64,000 bases of DNA, from positions 1,605,501-1,669,500 of the forward strand of contig NZ_LT853882.1 of assembly GCF_900183975.1 (NCBI RefSeq), read 5' to 3'. Both the position numbers and the translations under genes were made by a program. Shown here in pieces: positions 56,256 through 64,000 of the stretch (positions within the stretch are counted from its first letter, which is position 1; every line of letters begins with the position of its first letter). This DNA is from Xanthomonas fragariae. Its GTDB lineage: Bacteria; Pseudomonadota; Gammaproteobacteria; Xanthomonadales; Xanthomonadaceae. The notes under the pieces were generated by a model, which searched no databases, had not been told where the DNA came from, and saw only the letters and a program-made list of their open reading frames with translations.

Positions 56256-56612
56256 GTGCTGGCCGAATATTTGCCGAGTCTGCTGTTTCTGATCGTCGCC
56301 ACCGGCATCGGCATTGCGTTGATGCTGATCGGTCGATTCCTCGCACCGCGTAGTCCGGATGCGCGCAAGCTCTCGCCTTACGAGTGCGGCTTCGAAGCGT
56401 TCGAAGATGCGCGCATGAAGTTCGACGTGCGCTATTACCTGATCGCGATCCAGTTCATCGTGTTCGATCTGGAAATCATCTTCATCGTTCCGTGGACACA
56501 GGTGTTCATGGAGATTGGCGCACGCTCGCTGGTCACCATGGGCTTGTTCGTCGGCATGTTGTTCCTCGGCTTTATCTACGTGTGGAAGAAGGGAGCGCTG
56601 GAATGGGAGTGA
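56256..56612 (+). CDS. nuoA: NADH-quinone oxidoreductase subunit A
   Basis: 118 residues from the GTG at 56256 ([14 protein letters not shown]). Three membrane spans; the conserved [20 protein letters not shown] loop contains the acidic and Cys residues of the quinone-side loop. First gene of the nuo operon; overlaps nuoB by 10 bases. Confidence 0.95.
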   Translation: MLAEYLPSLLFLIVATGIGIALMLIGRFLAPRSPDARKLSPYECGFEAFEDARMKFDVRYYLIAIQFIVFDLEIIFIVPWTQVFMEIGARSLVTMGLFVGMLFLGFIYVWKKGALEWE

Positions 56613-57157
56613 TTCAGACCCTGGACCGTCTGATGACCAACCCGATGCCGGAAGGCCGGGTAGAAGACATCCTGCGCCCCGACGGCGAAAACCCGCTGCT
56701 CGAAAAGGGCTACGTAACCACCAGTGTCGATGCGCTGCTGAACTGGGCACGGACCGGCTCGATGTGGCCGATGACCTTCGGGCTTGCCTGTTGTGCGGTC
56801 GAGATGATGCACGCTGGTGCTGCGCGTCTGGATCTAGACCGTTATGGTGTGGTGTTCCGCCCGTCGCCGCGCCAGTCCGACGTGATGATCGTGGCCGGCA
56901 CCCTGGTCAACAAGATGGCGCCTGCGCTGCGTAAGGTCTACGACCAGATGCCGGATCCGAAGTGGGTCATTTCGATGGGCAGCTGCGCCAATGGCGGCGG
57001 CTATTACCATTATTCGTATTCGGTGGTGCGCGGTTGCGATCGCATCGTGCCGGTGGACATCTATGTCCCTGGCTGCCCGCCGACCGCCGAGGCGCTGGTC
57101 TACGGCATCTTGCAGCTGCAGAAGAAGATCTGGCGTACCCAGACGATCGCGCGCTGA
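56603..57157 (+). CDS. nuoB: NADH-quinone oxidoreductase subunit B
   Basis: 184 residues, cytoplasmic peripheral arm, carries cluster N2. Cysteines in [24 protein letters not shown] and [11 protein letters not shown] match the N2 ligand set. Starts [20 protein letters not shown] at 56603. Followed after 36 bases by nuoC. Confidence 0.96.
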   Translation: MGVIQTLDRLMTNPMPEGRVEDILRPDGENPLLEKGYVTTSVDALLNWARTGSMWPMTFGLACCAVEMMHAGAARLDLDRYGVVFRPSPRQSDVMIVAGTLVNKMAPALRKVYDQMPDPKWVISMGSCANGGGYYHYSYSVVRGCDRIVPVDIYVPGCPPTAEALVYGILQLQKKIWRTQTIAR

Positions 57158-57193
57158 CACCCGTCTTCTTCTACCGAGAGCAGCCAAGCCCCC

Positions 57194-57946
57194 ATGGCAG
57201 AGCAAGCATCTTCCTTCACTGATCGACTTGCGGCACGTTTCGCCGGTGCGCAGATTGCCGTGGCACTGCCGCGCGGCGAAGTGACGCTGGAAGTCGCTGC
57301 GGCCGATTGGCACGCCACCTGTCTGGCCTTGCGCGACGAGTTCGGTTTCGAGCAGCTCAGCGATCTGTGCGGAGTCGATTACCTGGGCTACGGAAGCGGC
57401 GAATGGGACACCGCCGACGTGTCGTCGCAGGGTTTTAGCCGCGGCGTCGAAGGTCAGGCCGTCGGTCGTTTCGCCTGGGGCGAATTTCCCAGCCAGGAAA
57501 CCTCCGATGGCGCGCAGCCGCAGCAGCTGCCGAAGCAACGCTTCGCAGTAGTCGCCCAGCTGATTTCTTATCGCCACAACCAGCGTCTGCGGGTACGTTG
57601 CTACGCGCCGGACGAACAGGTACCGGTAGTGGCGTCGGTGACCGATATCTGGCCGGGCGTGAACTGGTTCGAGCGCGAAGCATTCGATCTGTTCGGTATC
57701 GTATTCGATGGCCACCCGGATCTGCGCCGCATCCTGACCGACTACGGATTCGTCGGCCACCCGTTCCGTAAGGATTTCCCGCTGATCGGCAACGTCGAAG
57801 TGCGTTACGACGACGAGCGCAAGCGTGTGGTGTACGAGCCGGTGACGTCGGTCGAGCCGCGCGTTGGTGTGCCGCGCGTGATTCGCGACGACGCCCGTTA
57901 TGAGACTGCCGCTGGTGAAGTGGGCAAGTCGGAGACTGCCAAGTGA
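57194..57946 (+). CDS. nuoC: NADH-quinone oxidoreductase subunit C
   Basis: 250 residues, 30-kDa subunit of the peripheral arm; not fused to NuoD. Signature [20 protein letters not shown] and the start of the domain [20 protein letters not shown]. Overlaps nuoD by 4 bases. Confidence 0.96.
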   Translation: MAEQASSFTDRLAARFAGAQIAVALPRGEVTLEVAAADWHATCLALRDEFGFEQLSDLCGVDYLGYGSGEWDTADVSSQGFSRGVEGQAVGRFAWGEFPSQETSDGAQPQQLPKQRFAVVAQLISYRHNQRLRVRCYAPDEQVPVVASVTDIWPGVNWFEREAFDLFGIVFDGHPDLRRILTDYGFVGHPFRKDFPLIGNVEVRYDDERKRVVYEPVTSVEPRVGVPRVIRDDARYETAAGEVGKSETAK

Positions 57947-59250
57947 GTGAGTTCCGCCAGGCAACCGATGCCTTCGCGAGCAATCCTGTCGAAAGCAAGC
58001 AGGAAATCCGCAATTACACGATGAATTTCGGTCCGCAGCATCCTGCGGCGCACGGGGTGCTGCGTCTGATCCTGGAAATGGACGGCGAAACCGTGGTGCG
58101 TGCCGATCCGCATATCGGTCTGCTGCACCGTGGCACCGAGAAGCTGGCCGAGTCCAAGCCGTTCAACCAGTCGATTCCGTATATGGACCGCCTGGATTAC
58201 GTGTCGATGATGTGCAATGAACACGCCTACGTGCGCGCGATCGAGTCCCTGATGGGAATCGAAGCGCCCGAGCGTGCGCAGTACATTCGCACGATGTTCG
58301 ACGAGATCACCCGCATCAAGAACCATCTGATGTGGGTTGGCTCCAACGCGCTCGACCTGGGTGCGATGGCGGTGATGCTGTACGCATTCCGCGAACGCGA
58401 AGAATTGATGGACGTTTACGAGGCGGTCAGTGGCGCGCGCATGCACGCAGCTTACTATCGCCCCGGTGGTGTGTATCGCGATCTTCCGGACTTCATGCCC
58501 AAGTACAAGGAATCCCGTTGGCACAAGGGTGGGGCATTGAAGAAGCGCAACGCTGCTCGCGAGGGCACGATGTTGGACTTCCTTGAGGATTTCACCAACA
58601 CCTTTCCATCGCGCGTGGACGAGTACGAAACGCTGCTGACCGATAACCGTATCTGGAAGCAGCGTACCGTCGATGTGGGCATTATCAGCACGGATCTTGC
58701 GCGTGCCTGGGGCATGACCGGTCCGATGCTGCGTGGTTCGGGCATCGAATGGGATCTGCGCAAGAAGCAGCCGTATGCTAAGTACGACGTGGTGGATTTC
58801 GATATCCCGGTCGGCACCAACGGCGATTGCTACGACCGCTACCTGGTGCGTGTGGCCGAGATGCGCGAATCCAATCGCATCATCAAGCAGTGCGTGAAGT
58901 GGCTGAAGGCTAATCCTGGCCCGGTAATGGTGACTAATTTCAAGGTCGCTCCGCCAAGCCGCGAAGGCATGAAGGACGACATGGAAGCGCTGATCCATCA
59001 CTTCAAGCTGTTCAGTGAAGGCTACTGCGTGCCGGCGGGCGAGACCTACAGCGCGGTCGAGGCGCCCAAGGGCGAGTTCGGCTGCTACTTGATGTCCGAT
59101 GGCGCTAACAAGCCGTTCCGCGTGCATCTGCGCGCACCGGGCTTTGCGCATCTGTCGTCGATGGACGCGGTGGTGCGTGGCTATTTGCTGGCCGACGTCG
59201 TGGCGATGATCGGTACTTACGATTTGGTTTTCGGTGAGGTTGACCGATGA
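57943..59250 (+). CDS. nuoD: NADH-quinone oxidoreductase subunit D
   Basis: 435 residues, 49-kDa subunit lining the quinone cavity with NuoB. Conserved [18 protein letters not shown] and the His/Tyr-containing quinone region, GRHLPDF-like VYRDLPDF, and [17 protein letters not shown] start; overlaps nuoE by 4 bases. Confidence 0.97.
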   Translation: MSEFRQATDAFASNPVESKQEIRNYTMNFGPQHPAAHGVLRLILEMDGETVVRADPHIGLLHRGTEKLAESKPFNQSIPYMDRLDYVSMMCNEHAYVRAIESLMGIEAPERAQYIRTMFDEITRIKNHLMWVGSNALDLGAMAVMLYAFREREELMDVYEAVSGARMHAAYYRPGGVYRDLPDFMPKYKESRWHKGGALKKRNAAREGTMLDFLEDFTNTFPSRVDEYETLLTDNRIWKQRTVDVGIISTDLARAWGMTGPMLRGSGIEWDLRKKQPYAKYDVVDFDIPVGTNGDCYDRYLVRVAEMRESNRIIKQCVKWLKANPGPVMVTNFKVAPPSREGMKDDMEALIHHFKLFSEGYCVPAGETYSAVEAPKGEFGCYLMSDGANKPFRVHLRAPGFAHLSSMDAVVRGYLLADVVAMIGTYDLVFGEVDR

Positions 59251-59774
59251 AGGCGACAGGTAATTTCGAGGCGGCGCGCGATGTCGATCCGCAGGTAGTG
59301 CTGAGCGAGAAGACGCGCGCGCACATCGATCATTGGTTGAGCAAGTTCCCGCCTGATCGCAAGCGTTCGGCAGTGCTGCAGGGCCTGCATGCTGCGCAAG
59401 AGCAGAACCAGGGTTGGTTGACTGACGAATTGATCGTTGGCGTCGCCAAATATCTGGAACTGCCGCCGGTGTGGGCTTACGAGGTCGCCAGTTTCTACTC
59501 GATGTTCGAGACCGAGCGCGTCGGCCGCCACAACGTGGCGTTCTGCACCAACATCAGCTGCTGGCTCAATGGCGCCGAAGATCTATTGGCGCACGCGGAA
59601 AAGAAACTAGGTTGCAAGCTGGGGCAATCGACGGCCGATGGCCGCGTCTACCTCAAGCGCGAAGAAGAGTGCCTGGCGGCCTGCTCTGCAGCGCCGATGA
59701 TGGTCATCAACGGCCATTACCACGAGCACCTGACGAAAGAGAAGGTCGACGCGCTACTGGACGGGCTGGAGTAA
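59247..59774 (+). CDS. nuoE: NADH-quinone oxidoreductase subunit E
   Basis: 175 residues, thioredoxin-fold 2Fe-2S subunit (N1a). Cluster ligands in [15 protein letters not shown] and [12 protein letters not shown]. Two bases plus stop context give a 3-base gap before nuoF. Confidence 0.96.
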   Translation: MKATGNFEAARDVDPQVVLSEKTRAHIDHWLSKFPPDRKRSAVLQGLHAAQEQNQGWLTDELIVGVAKYLELPPVWAYEVASFYSMFETERVGRHNVAFCTNISCWLNGAEDLLAHAEKKLGCKLGQSTADGRVYLKREEECLAACSAAPMMVINGHYHEHLTKEKVDALLDGLE

Positions 59775-59777
59775 GGC

Positions 59778-61112
59778 ATGGCACATCATCACGCCTCCTC
59801 AGGCCCGGTCGGTTCGGCGCCGTTGCCGCATCAGGTCGTCTACACGACGCTGCATTACGATACTCCGTGGTCGTATGAGAGCTATCTGAAAAGCGGTGGC
59901 TACGCTGCGCTGCGCAAGATTCTCGAAGAAAAGATCGCGCCGGCCGATGTCATCGAGATGGTCAAACAGTCCAACCTGCGCGGCCGCGGGGGCGCAGGCT
60001 TTCCGACCGGTCTGAAGTGGTCGTTCATGCCCAAGGGCACGATGCAGAAGTACATCCTGTGCAACTCGGATGAATCCGAGCCGGGGACCTGCAAGGACCG
60101 CGACATCCTGCGCTACAACCCGCATTCGGTAGTAGAGGGCATGGCGATCGCCTGCTACGCCACAGGCTCGACCGTGGGTTACAACTACCTGCGTGGTGAA
60201 TTCCACCACGAGCCGTTCGAAAACTTTGAACTGGCGTTGGCCGATGCCTATGCAAACGGCTGGCTGGGCAAAAACATTCTCGGCAGCGGCGTGGATATCG
60301 ATATCTATGGTGCGCTGGGCGCTGGCGCCTACATCTGCGGCGAAGAAACTGCGCTGATGGAATCGCTGGAAGGCAAGAAGGGACAGCCGCGTTACAAGCC
60401 ACCGTTCCCGGCCAACTTCGGCCTGTACGGCAAGCCGACCACAATCAACAACACCGAAACCTATGCGTCGGTGCCGGCAATCATTCGCAACGGCCCGGAG
60501 TGGTTCCTCGGGTTGAGCAAGACCAAGAATGGCGGTCCGAAGATTTTCTCGGTTTCTGGCTGCGTGCAGAAAGGCGGCAATTTCGAAGTGCCGCTCGGCA
60601 CCACCTTCGACGAACTGCTAGAGATGGCCGGTGGCCTGCGTCCGGGTCGCAAACTAAAGGCCGTGGTGCCGGGTGGCGTGTCGATGCCGGTGCTCAAAGC
60701 TGAGCAGGTCGCCGATCTGCAGATGGATTACGACACCCTGCGTGCGCTGGGTACCGGCCTGGGTTCTGGAGCGATCGTGGTGTTGGACGACAGCGTCTGC
60801 TGCGTGCGTTTCGCTTGCCGCATCTCGCAGTTCTTCCACAAGGAATCCTGCGGTCAGTGCACGCCATGCCGCGAAGGTACCGGCTGGATGCATCGCGTGC
60901 TGGAGCGCATCGTCGCAGGCAAATCCACGATCGAGGATTTGCACCAGCTGCGCACCGTCGCCGGCCAGATCGAAGGGCACACCATCTGCGCCTTCGGTGA
61001 GGCAGCAGCGTGGCCGATCCAGGGGTTCTTGCGCCAGTTCTGGGACGAGTTCGAGTACTACATCGTCAACGGTCGTTCGATCGTCGACACGCAAGTCGGA
61101 GTGGCCGCATGA
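59778..61112 (+). CDS. nuoF: NADH-quinone oxidoreductase subunit F
   Basis: 444 residues. NADH/FMN site with [18 protein letters not shown] and [16 protein letters not shown], and the N3 4Fe-4S motif [16 protein letters not shown] near the C-terminus. Starts [13 protein letters not shown]. Overlaps nuoG by 4 bases. Confidence 0.97.
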   Translation: MAHHHASSGPVGSAPLPHQVVYTTLHYDTPWSYESYLKSGGYAALRKILEEKIAPADVIEMVKQSNLRGRGGAGFPTGLKWSFMPKGTMQKYILCNSDESEPGTCKDRDILRYNPHSVVEGMAIACYATGSTVGYNYLRGEFHHEPFENFELALADAYANGWLGKNILGSGVDIDIYGALGAGAYICGEETALMESLEGKKGQPRYKPPFPANFGLYGKPTTINNTETYASVPAIIRNGPEWFLGLSKTKNGGPKIFSVSGCVQKGGNFEVPLGTTFDELLEMAGGLRPGRKLKAVVPGGVSMPVLKAEQVADLQMDYDTLRALGTGLGSGAIVVLDDSVCCVRFACRISQFFHKESCGQCTPCREGTGWMHRVLERIVAGKSTIEDLHQLRTVAGQIEGHTICAFGEAAAWPIQGFLRQFWDEFEYYIVNGRSIVDTQVGVAA

Positions 61113-63343
61113 GCGCCCAACCAGTGAACCCGAACGTGCCACCAGACCATGTCACCGTCGAAATCGACGGGCAGTCCCTGGTAGTGCCGAAGGGCTCGAT
61201 GATCATCCAGGCGGCAGACAAGGCTGGCATTCCGATTCCGCGTTTCTGCTATCACGAGAAGCTGCCGATCGCTGCCAATTGCCGCATGTGTCTGGTCGAT
61301 GTCGAAAAGTCCTCGAAGCCTTCGCCTGCCTGCGCGACCCCGGTGATGGACGGCATGAAAGTCACCACGCGTAGCGAAAAAGCCCTGAAGTATCAGCGCA
61401 GCGTCATGGAATTTTTGCTGATCAACCATCCGCTTGATTGCCCAATCTGCGATCAGGGCGGCGAGTGCGAGTTGCAGGACGTCTCGCTCGGTTACGGCCG
61501 TTCGGTTAGCCGCTTCAACGAGCGCAAGCGCGTAGTGCCGGACGAGGACATCGGTCCGCTGGTCGCCACCGAAATGACACGCTGCATCCAGTGCACCCGC
61601 TGTGTGCGCTTCACTGCTGATATCGCCGGCACCTACGAGCTGGGTGGCATGTATCGGGGCGAGAACCTGCAGATCGGCACCTATGATGGTAAGCCGCTGA
61701 CCACCGAAATTTCCGGCAACGTAATCGACGTTTGCCCGGTGGGCGCGCTGACCAACAAGGTGTTCCAGTTCCGTGCCCGCCCGTGGGAGCTGACCGCGCG
61801 CGAGTCGCTTGGCTATCACGATGCGATGGGCTCGAACCTGTTCCTGCACGTGCGTCGTGGCGAAGTGCTGCGCACCGTGCCGCGCGAGAACGAAGCGGTC
61901 AACGAATGCTGGCTGTCCGATCGCGACCGTTATTCGCATCAGGGCTTGTATTCGGAAGACCGTGCGGTCAAACCACTCAAGAAGGTCAACGGCGAGTGGA
62001 CCGAGGTGAGCTGGTCTGAAGGGCTGGCTGCCGCCACTCAGATCCTGCGCGAGAATTCTGGTGATGCGCTCGGCGTGTTGGTGCATCCGTCCACCTCCAA
62101 TGAGGAGGGCGCGCTGTTGGCACGCCTGGCCGAAGGCCTGGGCAGTGGCAATCTGGATCATCGCCTGCTCAATCGCGACTTCTCCGATGCTGCGGTGGCC
62201 GAAACTTTCGCCACGCCGCTTGCTGAAATCGAGCAAGCCGATGTAGTGGTGCTGTTCGGCACTAACGTGCGTCACGAGCTTCCGTTACTGCACGCGCGTT
62301 TGCGTAAAGCGCATATCCAGAACCGCACGCAGATCCATTCGGTCAATCCGGTCGATTTCGATTTTGCCTTTACCCAAGCGAGCCGTACGGTGGTAGCGCC
62401 GTCGCAGCTGGCTGGCGCATTGAACGATGCGTCCCTGCGCGATGCGGTCAAGGGCGCTACGCGCGCAGTGATCGTGGTCGGCGCACTGGCCGAAAATCAT
62501 CCGCAGGCGGCCACGCTGCGTACTGCTACACGTGACTTTGCCGCCGCAACCGGTGCGTCTCTATGCCGGATTCCGCAGGGTGCCAACGCGGTGGGTCTAG
62601 TGTCGCAGGGTGTGCTGCCGACCGCCCGCGACGTCGCTGGCATGCTGGCGCAGCCGCGTCAGGCCTATGTGCTCTATGGCATCGAGCCGGGTCTAGATTT
62701 CGCCGATGCCGCCGCTGCACGCAGCGCGCTGGCCGGTGCCAAAGTGGTCGCTTTCAGTCAGTTCGCCTGCGCATCGACGCGCGATGTGGCCGACGTGATT
62801 CTGCCAATTGGCGCATTGCCGGAAATCGACGCATCGCTGACCAATCTCGATGGTCGCGTGCAGACCGCACGTGCCGCAGGCCGTTTGCCGGTCGAGGCGC
62901 GCGAAGGTTGGCGCGTACTGCGCGCGCTTGGTGGTGAGCTTGGTTTGGCCGGCTTTGAATTCATCGATCTGGTCGGCCTACGTGCCGGCATGCAGAACCG
63001 CAGCGTCAGCCCCGTAATGTCGGCACAGCCGGTGGCAGCGGGCGACGGACTGGAAGTGGCCGCAACTGTTGCGATCTACCGCACCGATGCCGTCGTACGT
63101 CGCGCTGCTGCGCTGCAGTCGCATCCGCTCAATATCGCGCCGTGTGTGGCAATGCACCCGGAGCAGGCTGTGCAGTTGCAGGTTGGCGAAGGCCAGATCG
63201 TCAAGATCGGTACCGATGTCGGTCGGGCGACGCTGCCGGTGGTGCTGGACAAGCGCGTCGCACCGGGCACGGTGTGGATTGAATGCGGCCATGGCGCAAC
63301 CGCGCCGCTAGGTGCCGGTCGTGTAACGGTGGTGGCTGCATGA
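61109..63343 (+). CDS. nuoG: NADH-quinone oxidoreductase subunit G
   Basis: 744 residues from the ATG at 61109. 2Fe-2S domain ([20 protein letters not shown]), the HxCxxCxxxxxC cluster ([18 protein letters not shown]), then [11 protein letters not shown] and [11 protein letters not shown]. The molybdopterin-like C-terminal domain (about 220-740) has no catalytic cofactor in this family. The open frame to 61010 is a shadow of nuoF. Confidence 0.97.
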   Translation: MSAQPVNPNVPPDHVTVEIDGQSLVVPKGSMIIQAADKAGIPIPRFCYHEKLPIAANCRMCLVDVEKSSKPSPACATPVMDGMKVTTRSEKALKYQRSVMEFLLINHPLDCPICDQGGECELQDVSLGYGRSVSRFNERKRVVPDEDIGPLVATEMTRCIQCTRCVRFTADIAGTYELGGMYRGENLQIGTYDGKPLTTEISGNVIDVCPVGALTNKVFQFRARPWELTARESLGYHDAMGSNLFLHVRRGEVLRTVPRENEAVNECWLSDRDRYSHQGLYSEDRAVKPLKKVNGEWTEVSWSEGLAAATQILRENSGDALGVLVHPSTSNEEGALLARLAEGLGSGNLDHRLLNRDFSDAAVAETFATPLAEIEQADVVVLFGTNVRHELPLLHARLRKAHIQNRTQIHSVNPVDFDFAFTQASRTVVAPSQLAGALNDASLRDAVKGATRAVIVVGALAENHPQAATLRTATRDFAAATGASLCRIPQGANAVGLVSQGVLPTARDVAGMLAQPRQAYVLYGIEPGLDFADAAAARSALAGAKVVAFSQFACASTRDVADVILPIGALPEIDASLTNLDGRVQTARAAGRLPVEAREGWRVLRALGGELGLAGFEFIDLVGLRAGMQNRSVSPVMSAQPVAAGDGLEVAATVAIYRTDAVVRRAAALQSHPLNIAPCVAMHPEQAVQLQVGEGQIVKIGTDVGRATLPVVLDKRVAPGTVWIECGHGATAPLGAGRVTVVAA

Positions 63344-64000
63344 ACGAATTGCTGTTGAACGTGGTCGACCCCCTCCACCAGTGGTTCCTCGGACTGGGCG
63401 ATGGCGGCGTACTGCTTTGGACTGTATTGAAGATACTGCTGATTGCCGTGCCGGTGATCGTAACGGTTGCCTTCTATGTGGTCTGGGAGCGCAAGCTGAT
63501 CGGCTGGATGCACGTGCGTCACGGGCCGATGTACGTGGGTATGGGTATTTTTCAGGCCTTCGCCGACGTGTTCAAACTGCTGTTCAAGGAGATCGTGCAG
63601 CCCAGCAGCGCGCATAAAGCGATGTTTATCATCGCGCCGCTGCTGACCCTGGCACCAGCCTTCGCGGCTTGGTCGGTGGTGCCGTTCGATGCGAAACTGG
63701 TGCTGTCAAACGCCAATGTCGGTTTGCTGTATCTGCTTGCGATGACCTCGCTGGGCGTATACGGCATCATCCTGGCCGGTTGGGCCTCCAACTCCAAGTA
63801 CGCGTTCCTGGGCGCTATGCGCTCGGCTGCGCAGGTTGTGAGCTACGAAATTGCCATGGGTTTTGCGCTGGTAGGCGTGATGATCGCCTCCGGCAGTGTC
63901 AACCTTAGCCAGATCGTATTCGCGCAGGCAGGCAGCTCGGGCTTCTTCGACTGGTTCCTGATTCCGCTATTCCCGTTGTTCATCGTGTACTGGGTCTCCG
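63340..64000 (+). CDS. nuoH: NADH-quinone oxidoreductase subunit H, 5' part
   Basis: About 220 residues seen before the window ends; the family is about 350-365. Membrane subunit next to the quinone channel. The first span is [20 protein letters not shown]; the conserved [18 protein letters not shown] and [11 protein letters not shown] loop and [20 protein letters not shown] are intact. Overlaps nuoG by 4 bases; nuoI onward is expected past the edge. Confidence 0.96.
   Translation, partial: MNELLLNVVDPLHQWFLGLGDGGVLLWTVLKILLIAVPVIVTVAFYVVWERKLIGWMHVRHGPMYVGMGIFQAFADVFKLLFKEIVQPSSAHKAMFIIAPLLTLAPAFAAWSVVPFDAKLVLSNANVGLLYLLAMTSLGVYGIILAGWASNSKYAFLGAMRSAAQVVSYEIAMGFALVGVMIASGSVNLSQIVFAQAGSSGFFDWFLIPLFPLFIVYWVS

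Overview
The window reads as chromosomal DNA of a plant-pathogenic Xanthomonas, most like the IS-rich X. oryzae group. The grounds are high G+C, lepA-lepB-rnc-era-recO and secG-tRNA-Leu-nuo gene orders, a FimV/HubP-type protein beside truA-trpF, a HrpX-type PIP-box promoter in front of a probable type III effector, and many IS5-family insertion sequences. The genus call rests on remembered gene order and protein similarity; no search was run.

Layout. 0-5 kb: translation/secretion/RNA operon (lepA C-terminus, lepB, a DUF4845 protein, rnc, era, recO). 4.9-13.4 kb: mixed housekeeping genes (response regulator with HPt domain on the minus strand, rlmD, CYTH phosphatase, FAD amine-oxidase-like protein, FeS photolyase, nagZ, hpt-type phosphoribosyltransferase, methylthioinosine phosphorylase, cold-shock protein). 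13.7-19.7 kb, minus strand: a ligase-associated DNA repair cluster (MBL-fold exonuclease, a small coupled ORF, ATP-dependent ligase, Lhr-like helicase, PdeM-like phosphoesterase). 20-23.6 kb, minus strand: zinc-ribbon protein and bactofilin, two Ala-rich lipoproteins, thiolase.

23.6-30 kb is a decaying accessory stretch: an autotransporter pseudogene split by an IS5-type element, leucine dehydrogenase, a wrecked Sel1/2OG-Fe(II) oxygenase gene, a pentanucleotide repeat, a YgjP-like metallopeptidase, a MITE, a DUF1328 protein, a DUF2789 protein and an IS relic. 30-37.6 kb is mostly housekeeping: HerA-like ATPase, MltD-like transglycosylase, FimV, a VOC protein, truA and trpF. 37.7-42.2 kb separates trpF from trpB: an IS427-group element, a second IS5-type copy placed exactly at its edge, and a probable HrpX-controlled effector gene with a PIP box and a correctly spaced -10 element.

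42.3-49.3 kb: divergent LysR regulator, trpB, trpA, accD, glmM, a possible 29-residue ORF and an IPNS-like oxygenase. 49.4-53.8 kb: a tightly overlapped four-gene unit (cupredoxin, GGDEF/EAL protein, DUF3034 outer-membrane protein, lipoprotein globin). 53.9-64 kb: SDR, tpiA, secG, tRNA-Leu(GAG) and the complex I operon nuoA to nuoH, which runs off the window.

The most notable items are the effector with its promoter, a small MITE family that shares terminal repeats with the resident IS427-group element, the cupredoxin/c-di-GMP/globin operon, simple-sequence tracts beside bactofilin and the oxygenase relic, and an in-frame loss in the TRAM domain of RlmD.
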